A DNA stretch of 64,000 bases from Rhizodiscina lignyota (Eukaryota > Ascomycota > Dothideomycetes > Aulographales > Rhizodiscinaceae), in assembly GCA_010015805.1 (NCBI GenBank), contig ML978126.1, positions 1,798,001 to 1,862,000 on the forward strand. The letters are read 5' to 3'. The notes beneath the pieces are model-generated. The model worked only from the letters and a program-made list of their open reading frames with translations. It ran no database searches and was not told where the DNA came from. The position numbers were made by a program, and so were the translations under genes. Of this stretch, positions 53,048 to 63,805 are shown in pieces. The number at the start of each line of letters is the position of its first letter. The stretch's first letter is position 1.

Positions 53048-53977
53048 ATGAAGGTTACCGCTCTCATCGCGGCAGGCATCTTCGCCGTGGGCGCAACCGC
53101 ATCTGCTAGCGACGACTACTCCACAGTCAGCGACGCAATCAAAAACGACCCATCCCTTCTTCAGCGCTATTGTAGCCAGCCAGGGAAGCCCTGTGCTCAC
53201 GTCAAGGATGCTGTTGAGAAGGCTAGTGTACACCTCACCTACCCGGATATCATCAACTCCTCCGACTTCGAGGAATGCTACAAGGAGGGCGGGAAATGCC
53301 AGAAAGCTAAACGTAGCGCCGAGGCTCTTGCCTCTGCTGTTGCTGAAGCCTATGCTGCCGCTGAGCCGGAGCCACACACCAAAGTTGTTCACCTCTGCCA
53401 TCTTGTGGGCCAGCCATGCTTCAAAGCTCGCGACGCAGCTAAACTCGCCGCTCTGTCCAGACGCGAGGCCACCGCCAACCCGGATCCACACACCCGCGTC
53501 GTCCATTTCTGCCACTTGGTAGGCCAGCCATGTCTCAAAGTTCGCGAACCTGAGCCAGAGGCTAAACCCCACCCGAGGATCATCCGCCTCTGCCACCTTG
53601 TTGGCCAACCATGCCTCAAGAAAAAGCGATCTGCTCTGCCAGCTCCCGAGCCGGAAGCCAATCCTCACCGGGTCGTCCGTTTCTGCCACCTGGTAGGCCA
53701 GCCCTGCCTAAAGGTCCGCAACGCCGCCGACGCGGTCAGCAGCGCTCTCTACCGCCGCGCTGCCGATCCTGAGCCACACACCCGCGTCGTCCATTTCTGC
53801 CACTTGGTAGGCCAGCCTTGCCTCAAAGCACGCGACGCTAGTGACGCCGACACCGGCTTAATCGAGATCCTCGACCAGGAGTGCAACAAGGACGGCCAGC
53901 CGTGCGCCAAGGCAAAGCGTGCTGCCGAGGATCTGAGCCTCGCAGCGCTCCAGGCGCTCGAACAGAGTGGCTTGTAA
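53048..53977 (+). CDS. ppg1: Alpha-type mating pheromone precursor, 309 residues
   Basis: A single exon with a signal peptide MKVTALIAAGIFAVGATASA. The rest holds eight C-x6-C modules. Five share the exact core CHLVGQPC: residues 116-125, 154-163, 181-190, 212-221 and 250-259, each preceded by F or L and followed by L or F and then K. This matches the xxCxxxGQPCx pattern of ascomycete alpha-factor-like pheromones (Fusarium, Neurospora). Spacers carry Kex2-type dibasic sites (SRRE, KKKR, YRRA) and Ste13-type X-P/X-A dipeptide runs (EPEPH, DPEPH). Three outer modules differ: YCSQPGKPCA (41-50), ECYKEGGKCQK (76-86, followed by KR) and ECNKDGQPCAK (278-288, followed by KR). Role: secreted precursor cleaved to peptides sensed by the Ste2-type receptor of the opposite mating type; it can also guide hyphal growth. 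Confidence 0.9.
   Translation: MKVTALIAAGIFAVGATASASDDYSTVSDAIKNDPSLLQRYCSQPGKPCAHVKDAVEKASVHLTYPDIINSSDFEECYKEGGKCQKAKRSAEALASAVAEAYAAAEPEPHTKVVHLCHLVGQPCFKARDAAKLAALSRREATANPDPHTRVVHFCHLVGQPCLKVREPEPEAKPHPRIIRLCHLVGQPCLKKKRSALPAPEPEANPHRVVRFCHLVGQPCLKVRNAADAVSSALYRRAADPEPHTRVVHFCHLVGQPCLKARDASDADTGLIEILDQECNKDGQPCAKAKRAAEDLSLAALQALEQSGL
53393..53824 (+). repeat. Five pheromone core repeats inside the precursor gene
   Basis: Core copies at 53393-53422, 53507-53536, 53588-53617, 53681-53710 and 53795-53824. The cores keep the same eight residues CHLVGQPC while using differing synonymous codons. Copies 2 and 5 are also nearly identical at DNA level with their flanks (cccgcgtcgtccatttctgc), which points to recent unequal exchange or gene conversion between those two. 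Confidence 0.85.
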
Positions 53978-54848
53978 GTGCGTCCCGATATCTCACTCAC
54001 ATGCACCACTGTACATAAACGTTCTTCATCATACAATCTGTTGTACATATTAGTGGAGCATTGACTTACAGGTTTTACTTTCTTCAATTCAGGGACCCCT
54101 CGACAACCAACATTCAATTCGATGATTAAGCGAGGACAGAAGTACACATTTGGAAAGGTGCCGGCCGCCGGGGATGATTCGACCTCCCACCACTTTTACA
54201 CTGCACGCAATTCATCGCACTTTCGGAGCATTGAACTGCCACATCTCGAGGCTGGCGGGTAGGTCATGCGGCTTCTTTGTCGGGGAAGTGTAGACTATGC
54301 CGATCATTTTGAATAGCTTGGGCCTCCGGAGCTTTGCACCGATGATACCGTTTGGATTATTTTCTCTAACATCTCCCATAAATAATTTCGATTCGCAATA
54401 GGCAAAGTGAAGCAAATAGATTTCTTTGGATCAAAATACACAATCTCTAATTTCTTCGGATGTGTCTTCGCGTCCTATCAGGCCCAGGCCTTGAATCATT
54501 CGTGCGCTGGGTCATAATTTTAGGATAATGCCATTTCTCTCTGGCGTAGTTTGGAGTGGGGATTGCTATCTGCGAAGGAGCTAGTCTTCCGCGAGCGAAT
54601 AGTCTAACTCCACAAAGACACTGTTACAGCTGCCTTCAGCGCTCACAAAAAGCTATCGCACATTAGTGAGTGATATTCAGCGCTGTCAAGGAATACGTTG
54701 CTAGCCTGCCTTAGATTCGTCCTAGACAACACACTGCGCTAGTCAACACATACACTAAGCGAAGGAATTCCGCAATATAACAGTGGTACTCTGCGTTCTT
54801 TTCATCATCAACTTTGCACAAACTCAGGCTTCCTGCGCAGAACTCAAC
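53978..54848. other. Intergenic region
   Basis: 3' flank of the pheromone gene and upstream region of the BTB gene. No gene supported. An ATG at 54783 lies in frame with the BTB gene but its extra 22 residues look like leader sequence. Confidence 0.4.
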
Positions 54849-55857
54849 ATGACGAACATCGCCCTTGCTCCTCGAGGAGACGTCATATTTGTGCTTGAAA
54901 ATGACAAGAACAAGGACAAGGTCCGCATGCATGTTTCTTCCCACACCCTATCGATGGCGTCACCGGTGTTAAAGCGCATGTTCAATGGTTCCTTCGCAGA
55001 GGGCGCCGGTCTCAGCGAAGATAACCCCAAGGAAATTCCTCTTCCAGATGACGACTGCGATTCGATAACGCTCCTATGTCGCCTCACACATCTGCAAGGA
55101 AACATGGTGGATCGAGAACTACCACTGTCAGGACTCCTCACCTTTGCTAAGGTCGTGGATAAATACAATTGTATCCCAAGTGTGGAGGTGGCACTTCATC
55201 TCTGGTTCCAGTTTCACATGAGATGTTCGCCTGCGCTTAATGAACTGTGGATGCTTGCCGAGGCGAGCTACCTGGCAAATTCTGCAGACATATTCCGAGC
55301 TGCGACTTCTGGGGTTGCTGTCACCGGGGACGCAGCAGACATGGATAACTGGACCATCGCCGAGAAGTCTGTGATTCCTTTCTCTGCAATTCGTAAGTGC
55401 CAGGCTGATCATGTCTTACTCCCGATCCTAACCAGATGCAGTGCAGCTGTCTCAGCAACACAAGAAAGCAGTTTCACGCATTCGGCAACTCATCGAGACG
55501 GCGATCAACACCTGCTGTGGTAATTATACCTTGAATGATCACAGCAAAATATGCACCGTCGTCCGTCTCAACCTACCTCTCTGTCTCCGATGCTTTCAGA
55601 CTGCTGGAGTATGGCCAGTGTCGAACCTTCCTGAGTCTGTAGATGCGTGCCTAACCAAGATTTCCAATCTTTCTGAGGCTAGGTTTGACTATGGCGGAGA
55701 CTTTTGTCATGGCAGCTGCTCTCCATATCCCAAATCTATAGTTGATTTTAAGAAGGAGGCGCCTAGTGTTCGCGACATCTGCAGCGGCCTTTGTCTCGAC
55801 TGTGTACGCTCTGGCAAGACCGCCTGTGATGAGAACTGCCGTGTTCCTCATACCTGA
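54849..55857 (+). CDS. BTB/POZ domain protein, two exons, 321 residues
   Basis: Exons 54849-55392 and 55436-55857 join in frame across a 43-base intron. The BTB fold occupies about residues 1-110: GDVIFVLENDKNKDKVRMHV, SSHTLSMASPVLKRMFNGSF (the conserved H..L...S..F/L..M block), IPLPDDDCDSITLLCRLTHL, and LLTFAKVVDKYNCIPSVEVA (the closing A..ADKY..). The start MTNIALAPRGDV is placed at the Met just before the first strand. The C-terminal third is cysteine-rich (DFCHGSCSPYP, CSGLCLDCVRSGKTACDENC) and may bind metal. Role: fungal BTB proteins of this kind mediate protein pairing; no further domain shows a pathway. A broken relative follows at 56461. Confidence 0.85.
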
Positions 55858-56460
55858 CGTCTGGCGATGAACAATGATGGCATACATCACTGAATATTTG
55901 GGACCAATTCTTTAAAGGCTTCGAGGAGATCCCTCTGCCTGCGCATGGACCATGGCACATTTCAATGGCGTTTGCGTTTCGATACACTAATGGGTGAAAC
56001 CAATGGAACTTGGAGATGGAGTTACTTTACTTTTACTAATCTGGCTTTCAAGACAAATGTATTCAACAAAACTCCCAAAAATTAACAAGAGCACTCTAAA
56101 GAACATATTACTCTGATTTCCTCAATTCTCCATACGAACAAGCCTGCATTTTCAATAAATTTCAATCAATCGTGCTCGGTTTATTCGAAACTCGTCTTCG
56201 CTCCTCCGACAGCAAGACAAACTTGTGTTCGGTATATCTTTGATTTAGAAATGGTAAGATTGGCCAAGTATAATTCCAACAGAGCCAACGAGAACTGGGT
56301 TCAGGTAACGCCAGCACATATCAAGTCGCTAAAAGTCACATAGTTCGACACTTCCGAGACCATGCATTTAAAAATATATCGTATCGAAGCAACTATAAAT
56401 TCCCCCTACTGTCTCTCGGGTTTCATTTTCATCGAACAGCACCAAACGGGTATATCAATA
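55858..56460. other. Spacer between the BTB gene and its broken relative
   Basis: About 600 AT-leaning bases with no coding region. A TATA-like AAAATATAT at about 56370 may be the promoter relic of the second BTB copy. Confidence 0.4.
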
Positions 56461-57370
56461 ATGGCGACGATAGATCTCGATACTCAGAGCGACGTTATAT
56501 TCGTCGGAGAGGGCAGGAGAGGGGAACACCATCCAATGGATCGTGACGTCTCGCTTAGTATACAATACTTTCTCTGACACTACAAACACATACGAATTCT
56601 TTTCGCAAAATATCAAGCCGGTTCTTCTTTCCTTCCTTCCATACATCATGATGGACAGATATTCGTCTTCACGGCGACGTCGTGTTTGTTTTCGACAGTG
56701 GGCAAAAGACGCGAGTTTCTTCTCATATGCTCGCCGGAGCCCTTCCAGTGTTCAAGCGCATGACGGCACCTTCGCCGAAGGCCAGAACCTCAACAAAAAC
56801 ATCCAAAAGAGGTAACGTTGTCAGAGGATGAAGCAGCGGCAAAGGAACTCCTCTTCTCTATTATTTATTTAGAGAATACAGGAAATCCCTCGCATCACTT
56901 CATTCGTGGAGGTTGTCGACAAGTACAATTGCCTTAAGAGGACGTCGAGATAGCTCTACCTTTGGGCCCAGACAGTCATGCAACAGTGGCTCTCATTCGA
57001 AGATTTGTTGAAGGTAGTCGAGGCAAGCTACACTGCGAAATGCACCGAACTTTTCAAGATCACGACGTCTGGTGGCTGTTCGAGCAGGCGACCTACAGTC
57101 TACTCGAGTTGATGCCCCTTCCGACATCAGTCCTGCCGCTATTTGTGCTAGGCACTTAACCCTAAATCAAGTTCAGCTCATTCTCGCGAAAACGTATAAG
57201 TTACAGTTGAGCTCTCGTGACAATACAGGGGCGCGAAGAAGAAAATGCCATAGACACCAACGTCGGCCTTCAAACGAAATACCACCCCTCTACCCGTTCG
57301 GCTTACAAGTCAAAACGAGCTGCAACAGCAACATTTTGGTCACGAACGGCTTTTATGAAAATAGAAGTGT
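56461..57370 (+). pseudogene. Broken BTB/POZ gene copy
   Basis: A Met at 56461 opens MATIDLDTQSDVIFVGEGRR, echoing the start of the intact BTB gene. Later pieces in differing frames match the same domain in order: GDVVFVFDSGQKTRVSSHML with AGALPVFKRM at about 56680-56765, LSEDEAAAKELLFSIIYLEN at about 56817-56880, EVVDKYNCL near 56910-56935, and FEDLLKVVEASYTAKCTELF near 56995-57058. Stops and frame changes separate these blocks, and the cysteine-rich tail is not recognisable. It is most likely an inactivated tandem duplicate of the upstream gene. Confidence 0.72.
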
Positions 57371-57428
57371 TGTATGATGTCTTCATTACTTTCATTAAAG
57401 GCATGACCTGCCAACCGCATCCTAACTC

Positions 57429-59481
57429 TTATCCAGAGAAGGTCCGACCTAATGAATTTGCCCTTTCACTGTCGCTGTCACTCTTTATATCCGGAATCCA
57501 CTCATGCTCGACTAACTCCGCCTTCTGCACATATTCGCCTTCCCCAACCCTCTCAATATATGGCGTCCTCGAAACAACCAACTTTCTCCGGCGGTTCCAT
57601 TCAATTCCTTTCAACCCACACCACCATCCAACGCCCAACAGCAGGCAGGAAAGCCCAACGGTAGGCAAGACGAACCACGGGTATCCCAGCTTCGAGGCCG
57701 TGTATGCGGAGTCCTTGCCGGGCTTCGCAAAAGAAGCGAAGATCATAAATGTATTTGCCGCAAAATAGATGATGCAATGAACGGGACTGACACGTGGAAT
57801 GAAACCTGTTGCGCCTGCTTTGGCCGTCCAATTCCTGCCATTCTCTCCGCGGAAGTAAGAGTCGAGCTTCAGATACAGCAGACTGCCGCTGACGAGGCAG
57901 CCCAGTATGTTGACTAGCACGTAGCTGTAGATTGCTGAGAGGAAAGTATACTGGATCTCTGGCTGCATCCAAACGGTGATGAGGATCAGGAAGACGGAAG
58001 AGAACCAATGCAGTCCAAATGCAGCCATGGGAGTTTTCTCGATGTAGTCTTCGAGGTTGATGCCGTCCAATCCTGCCGTTGACGTCGATGGAGGAGCTGA
58101 GACAATTCGGCTTTTGAGCCAAGCCCAAGGCGTTGTGTGTCCGGAAGCAAAGAAGAGTGAATACGGAAGAATTCCTTGCTTTGCGATTTCTTGCTTTACT
58201 CTGGCGGCCGTGAAGGTGATTATGATAACATTCCCAAAGCATGAAAATGCAACCAGACCAGCCATTACTCGATACGCAGTTTGTGAATCTGCCGAGTCGA
58301 ACAGATAATGGAAAAAGATGCTCGCAACCAACGTATTTCCAGTATACGCTTCCCTGGGTATGACGCAGTAGTAGCTGACGTTGACCAAGCTGTAGACAAC
58401 AATGAGTGCTGCCACAGCCGAGAGCGTGTATGTTGGGAAGACCTTCCTTGGGCGCGAGAATTCGCTTAAAGCGTAAAACGGTTGTTCAAATCCGGTGCAA
58501 GAGAATAGCGCAAAGAGAAAGCTCTCAACATAGCTGGCCACGTCGGGGCCCGTTGATTCGAATGAAGTATGAGTGTTAAGGTTGGAGTCTGCGGCGTTGT
58601 TAATGTCTGCCGCTGTCACGTTGCCGAAATTCCCTTTGGCTTGGAGTTTTCCACCGGCATGGACAAACCCGAGTATGGCCATGACAAGGAGGATCAAGAT
58701 TTTGACGATAGCGAGGAAGTTGTTCAGAAGGATGCCACCACGTCTTGTGAAAACATGAACAGCAGAACAGACACATAGTGTCAAGATGGCGAGTCCGATT
58801 ACCAGGCCCTTTTCGTAGTTGTTTTTGGGGTTTGTTGGGTCTTTTCCAGCCGCAATTGCCGTGTAGATCCCGAAGGCGACAGCATTGCCAGAAATGTTGC
58901 CTAATATGATGAACATGATGCCGTATATGCAAGTAGCCAAGAATTCAGGCTTCCTAAAGACGTATTCAAGCTGCGAATGGTTAGTATTGCCAGTCGACTC
59001 AGATTGATTCTCACCTACAAAGTTCTTTTCTCCGCCAGAACGTGGCGCAGAAACATCGCGCTCAATACCATTGCGATCCTTGATACGATAGAATGGTATT
59101 GACAAGCCCATCTCTAACCAGCAAAGAGCACCACACATTGCGATGATGCCAGAAGCAGTCCAAATTAGAAGCGAACCTCCAACACTCCCAGTTCCGACTA
59201 GGACCTTTGAAGGGACCGTCCAGATTCCTGATCCAATTGTTCGATTGAATACCATGCAAACAACTGTGAATCGACCAAGCATCTGAGGCGTTGAAGGTGT
59301 GACTTCTATCCTCTGTTGATAACCTGATCAGAAAACTCGTTTGAAAGCGAAAGACATGCAAGGGACTTACCTGTCTCTGCTCGTCATAATCTCTTTGGGC
59401 TTGATCTAGCTCTTCACGAGTCAGATGATCGAGGCCATGGTCTTCAGCTCCTTCGTTCACATTTGGTTCAGATTTATCCAT
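57429..59481 (-). CDS. LAT-type amino acid permease, three exons, 648 residues
   Basis: Exons 59481-59371, 59312-59019 and 58970-57429. The second intron (58971-59018, 48 bases, GTAGGTGAG..ACTAAC..CGCAG) has no stop and keeps the frame, so unspliced translation would carry 16 false residues; splicing restores SGGEKNFLEYVFRKPEF. The L-type amino acid transporter pattern (APC superfamily, MUP1-like branch) is clear: LGRFTVVCMVFNRTIGSGIW with the GSGI substrate loop, GSVGGSLLIWTASGI, CTGFEQPFYALSEFSRPRKV, and CFGNVIIITFTAARVKQEIA. About twelve membrane segments with long tails on both sides. Role: plasma-membrane amino acid (possibly methionine) uptake; substrate not certain. Confidence 0.92.
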
Positions 59482-60365
59482 CGTGCCTGGATATCAGATG
59501 TCCACTGCAAGATCAGGTTTTTCGAATGGCTGGCGACAGAACAGCAGGAGGAGCTTGTACGTCGAGATTTTGAAATGAAAGTGTTCTCAAATTCTTCATG
59601 GAAAATGACTTAAAGGCACAAGATTGAGAAGAAGCGCAGATGCTCCATCGGTTGAGCAACAGTCGAAAGGCTTGATATCAGGCAATTATTGAACTGTGGT
59701 TGCTTCGGGGCTGCGCCTACGGTTCGCATGCAGGGATGAAGGTGAGGCAGGAAAACGCCTTGCGTCAAGAAGAGGGCACAGCAAGTACATGTATTGGTGA
59801 TCGCGTGACCAAAGGAAGTGGGATGCAGAAAAGGTAGAAAGGCAACTTGAAAATCCAATCTATTTCATTCATACCCTCGAGGTATGAATCCGCCTTGGCT
59901 TGAAATCGGCTGCCTTGTGCAGTTCGTGTTCGAGCCTTACTCCATGTTTCGTGGCAGGCCAAGTCACCGTGGCGGTTATCTGGACGAGGCTGAGACTCAA
60001 AGGCCACCGACGATTGGTTGGAAGGAAGCGGAGGCGCGAAAGTTACTGCAGCTTCTCCAGAGATGTGGTCCGGACCGGTCAAACAAGCAGACAGGTGGTG
60101 TGGAGGGGGCGGAGCAGCGAGGCTCATCTTCGCTGTGATCGGCTGCCTGAGAATTGGATACACAAGGTCATGCGTTGAACGCCAGGGATTTCCCTCAATC
60201 TCTGTTCCCTTTTATTGACGGAAGAACGACATTTCAAAGGCATTCGCATCGAAAAGAATACTCCACATCAAGGGACAACTGAAAAGATAATTTGGCGAAC
60301 GCGTCGTTAGAAGGTGGATCCCAGCCAAGTATGCGGTTCGGGCACGCTCCGGCCCGTTCCTGGAC
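59482..60365. other. Divergent intergenic region
   Basis: About 880 bases between the LAT permease (minus) and the STAND-N-like gene (plus). The frames seen at 59765-60218 on both strands overlap each other and have no support. Confidence 0.4.
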
Positions 60366-62618
60366 ATGTCTTTTCAAGTGAGCCTTGGCGACATCGTCAA
60401 GGCGTTGGAGATCTGCCATTGGATTCACAGGAACTGCTTCAATCCGATTAACAATGCGAGGTGAGTATTGAACGTCTTTTGCAAGCTGCGAATCCCTGCT
60501 AACCTTGCTTTGTAGTGTCCTCTACGTCGGATTCCGCGATGATGTTCTCCAGCTTGAGAACCGCATCAAGCAGTTTCAAGCATCCTTCGAGAATGCATTC
60601 CAACAGCTTGCGAGTATGGACTTGGCGAGGCTTGATATGCTCAAGTTAGAGAGCGACGAACTCATCGGCGACTACCTCACCACCCTCAAAGAATGCAAAC
60701 AACTGCTACAGAAGCATGCAAAGTTCAACGGTGACCGAGCGACAGCGCTTGACAATGCTTTTTGGCATGCGAGATCGCAGCCACGTGTCGAAGAGCTACG
60801 GAAACAACTTCAATCACACAGCTACAAGATCTACCTCTTCCTCGAACCTGTCAGACTTGAACTGGTCACGAATATATCGGCAGATACGCAGGAGATATTG
60901 ACACTTCTTCGTCAACAGTCTGGAATAACCAACTCAACACAACTCCCTGAGATACCGCCCTCAATGGATGCCGCCTTGAGAGCCGCATTGTTCAGAGACT
61001 ACCCAGTCCCATTCGATGAAGCTCGGAATATACCTCTCAGAGAAAGCATAGACGCTCTCTTTCTTCATTTTCGCGACTGTACGGTCGGGTCAACAAGTTC
61101 TGGAATTGGCCCGGATATAAAGCAGAATCTGGGCCTCCTCAAAGCCCACTGGTTGTTTCAGACTATCGAATCTTCAGCCTCCCTCTCTCAAAGTCGTCAA
61201 GGTTCGCTCTATCGTCGTGTTCATGAACAGCTGGGACAACGTATAGAGAAGCAATACAAGTCACTCAAGATTCAGCGATGGGCCGAGGAGGACTTTGAAG
61301 CGCTGGATGATGTTGCATGGGCAATATGGCCAATCAAGGAACTTCCCAAGCCTGACGTGATGACCGACAGGAATGATCGCGAAGAGAAGCTTGCCGAAGT
61401 CCCTCTTGTTTGTCGCTATCCAGATCAAAAGGAAGACCTCTATATTTTCCGCGTCAGTGAGAGCACACTTCGAATCGTCAGAACGCGAAACTTGAAGAGT
61501 CAATCGGTTGGGCTTCAAATGACTGAACGTTTCTTAGATCTAGATTGTGATGGATTGGTTCCCTTCTACGCCGTGGCGCCTCCAATCGGTGACTGCTACA
61601 CGCTGAATATGACAAATGGGAAAGGAGGTGGCTCTGTTTCCTACGACTTCCCCTCTCGTAAAACAGCTCTTCGAGTGCAAACCGCCTTCACTGGATATCA
61701 TACCATCTCCGTCACCACCGGTATCACATGTACAGTTACCTGGCGCCGCACATCACGTATCAACAGAAGCGATCAGGAAAAAGCAGCTGGCGAGGTACAG
61801 ATCTGGCAATGGCCAGTCCCGAAACCTCCGAGCGGACAATCCACGAACCTACATTCTCCAAGCGAACCTTCATCGAGCAGTCTGAGCAACAGCATTTATT
61901 CGAAATCAGGACAATCAAGCATTGCACATCAGACTTTCCAGGCGTTCGACCCCAACGTTGTCTCCATCACGGGTGTTGGAGGAGGTGGAGAGATGATGAT
62001 CGCTGAGCTACCCCCTGCTCCTGTACTGGTATTTCTAGTGCAGCGAGAATCAAAGTACACAATGTGGCATCTAGAACGTAGGTCTTAAAAATCACTATTC
62101 CCGTATGAAGATTGGCTAACCCTCCCACAGTATTACAGGTTGAATTGAAGAAGAATCTCCGACATTCGAAGAAATATCGCACAATTCTCGAAAGGCCCAC
62201 AGGGAAGATCTTTCCTTTGCGACGACTGGCGGTGAATGAATCACAACTGGATTTCTGGAACATCCGCTCCATTGCAGTCCCACCGCGCTCTAAAGACAAA
62301 GGCAAGCCGGCTGTCGAGAACCTTGATGGTACGAGCGTTGTGCTCGACTTTGCAACCGAGCAGGAACAGACGACCTTCGAGGCCTACTTCAAGCACACTG
62401 CTCTCCAGCGTATGAAACAGATCAAACAATTCAACCTCGGTCGAAATGTAGCCCTCTCTCAATCTGACATGCCGTCGCGGCGGGCCAGCTACGTTCCTGC
62501 CACCATATATGGCGAGTCAGCCTCAGCCTCAACGATCACGCCAATACCTGAAAGGAAAGAGACTGGCGTTCCGATTTTGAATCCTATTCCAACTTTTCCG
62601 TCTTTGCACAACATTTAG
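60366..62618 (+). CDS. Protein with STAND-like fungal N-terminal domain, three exons
   Basis: Exons 60366-60460, 60516-62077 and 62131-62618 sum to exactly 715 codons (714 residues). The N-terminus MSFQVSLGDIVKALEICHWI followed by VLYVGFRDDVLQLENRIKQF is the MSF..GDI...... helical start common in fungal NLR-like (STAND) and related proteins. However, no NACHT or NB-ARC P-loop follows. Residues 35-230 are helical. The C-terminal half is beta-rich and partly immunoglobulin or PH-like in pattern (SYDFPSRKTALRVQTAFTGY, TSVVLDFATEQEQTTFEAYF), with a serine-rich linker (PSEPSSSSLSNSIYSKSGQS). Similar uncharacterised proteins are common in ascomycetes. A role in self/non-self or stress signalling is guesswork. 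Confidence 0.75.
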
Positions 62619-63805
62619 TGCTGACCACATATGGAGCAGAGGTGCGGAAACCTTATTTCACTTGGGTATGCCGCAACCTCCTCCAGGAGAGTGGCATGAT
62701 TGTATATAATTATGAAGATACCCAAATGATTATCAACTAAACATTACCGTAGTACCTCAATTGATGAAACATAGTTTGTGACTCAGATTGTTTTTACGGA
62801 GCTTGAACAGACTTGGGGTGCGAAGAAGCCAGTTTCTCGTGAGCGTACGAGACATATAATAGGGCCTTATCATTGCTCTGTGTCTTCTATTAAGAAATTA
62901 AGCTTTAGCATATTTTCCGGATCCTTTTGTGTAGCTTTGCCTGCCCTTTCTGTTTTCTCGTCTAACTTCACCCCAAGAACCTCTCCTGATGTAAAGAGTA
63001 CGTCGACATATTCCTAATCGCCGCCAGTGGCACCTTGGACACCTACCACTCCTCCGAATCCACTATCATAAGAGGTGCCATACCGGATCAACAATCCATC
63101 CTCGTGGGCTATCATTAAACTCCCTTGCGAGATCGCGCCCAACGTAGAGGAAAATTATGGAAATCGTCAAGAATCTCGGCAACTTATCGTCGTGAATGTT
63201 CTCATGGTAAGTCAAGCGGATGAGGTATATTTGAGGGGCCCATGCCTAGATCGAGGGCTTGATAATTCGAAGCAGATACATATCGAGAGCAAACGGACAT
63301 GTGATGATTAATTGAAGCTGGCCGGAGTTCTGTTACTGATGAAGTCAAAGTAAGCCCATGACCCCCGTAATGCCAAGAACATCAGGCCATGTACCTCTCG
63401 GCCGATACCTCCCGCCAACATGCATCCTTCGTCTAACTCTCTTATCATCGAAGCTATATTTCAAATACATTTACAACCATTGGACCACGAGACAAAGCTC
63501 TCCAAAAGCGTAGTGATTCGCTAAAGCTTTCCACAGAGTAGAAGTCTCGAGCAGCGTTGTGAATATCAACCGTCAGCGGCACTTGGAGTGGCATGAATGC
63601 CAACAAGATCGGTTATATCGTCTGCGGCGGATGGTCCCATTACAAATCTAGGATCCCAATCCTTGGATGGCAAGCTGTACGAGTAAAGTTAACTGCAGAG
63701 CTTCGACGGCCCTCGCCAGGTCTGCCAAATCTACAAGGCCGCCGCTATCACTGTCGACCTTTGATCAAGCAACTACAAACCGCTGGACTGGCAAGGAAAG
63801 CAAAT
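62619..63805. other. Intergenic region, 1.2 kb
   Basis: I see no supported gene. Plus-strand frames at 62778-63017 and 63075-63311 lack splice or domain evidence. Phrases such as VDIFLIAASGTLDTYHSSES near 63000 look faintly like a BTB start but break at once. Confidence 0.35.

Noticed and set aside
62990-63110. Possible third BTB remnant downstream of the STAND-N-like gene
   Set aside because: Only a single strand-like phrase (VDIFLIAASGT) is visible and nothing following matches the domain.
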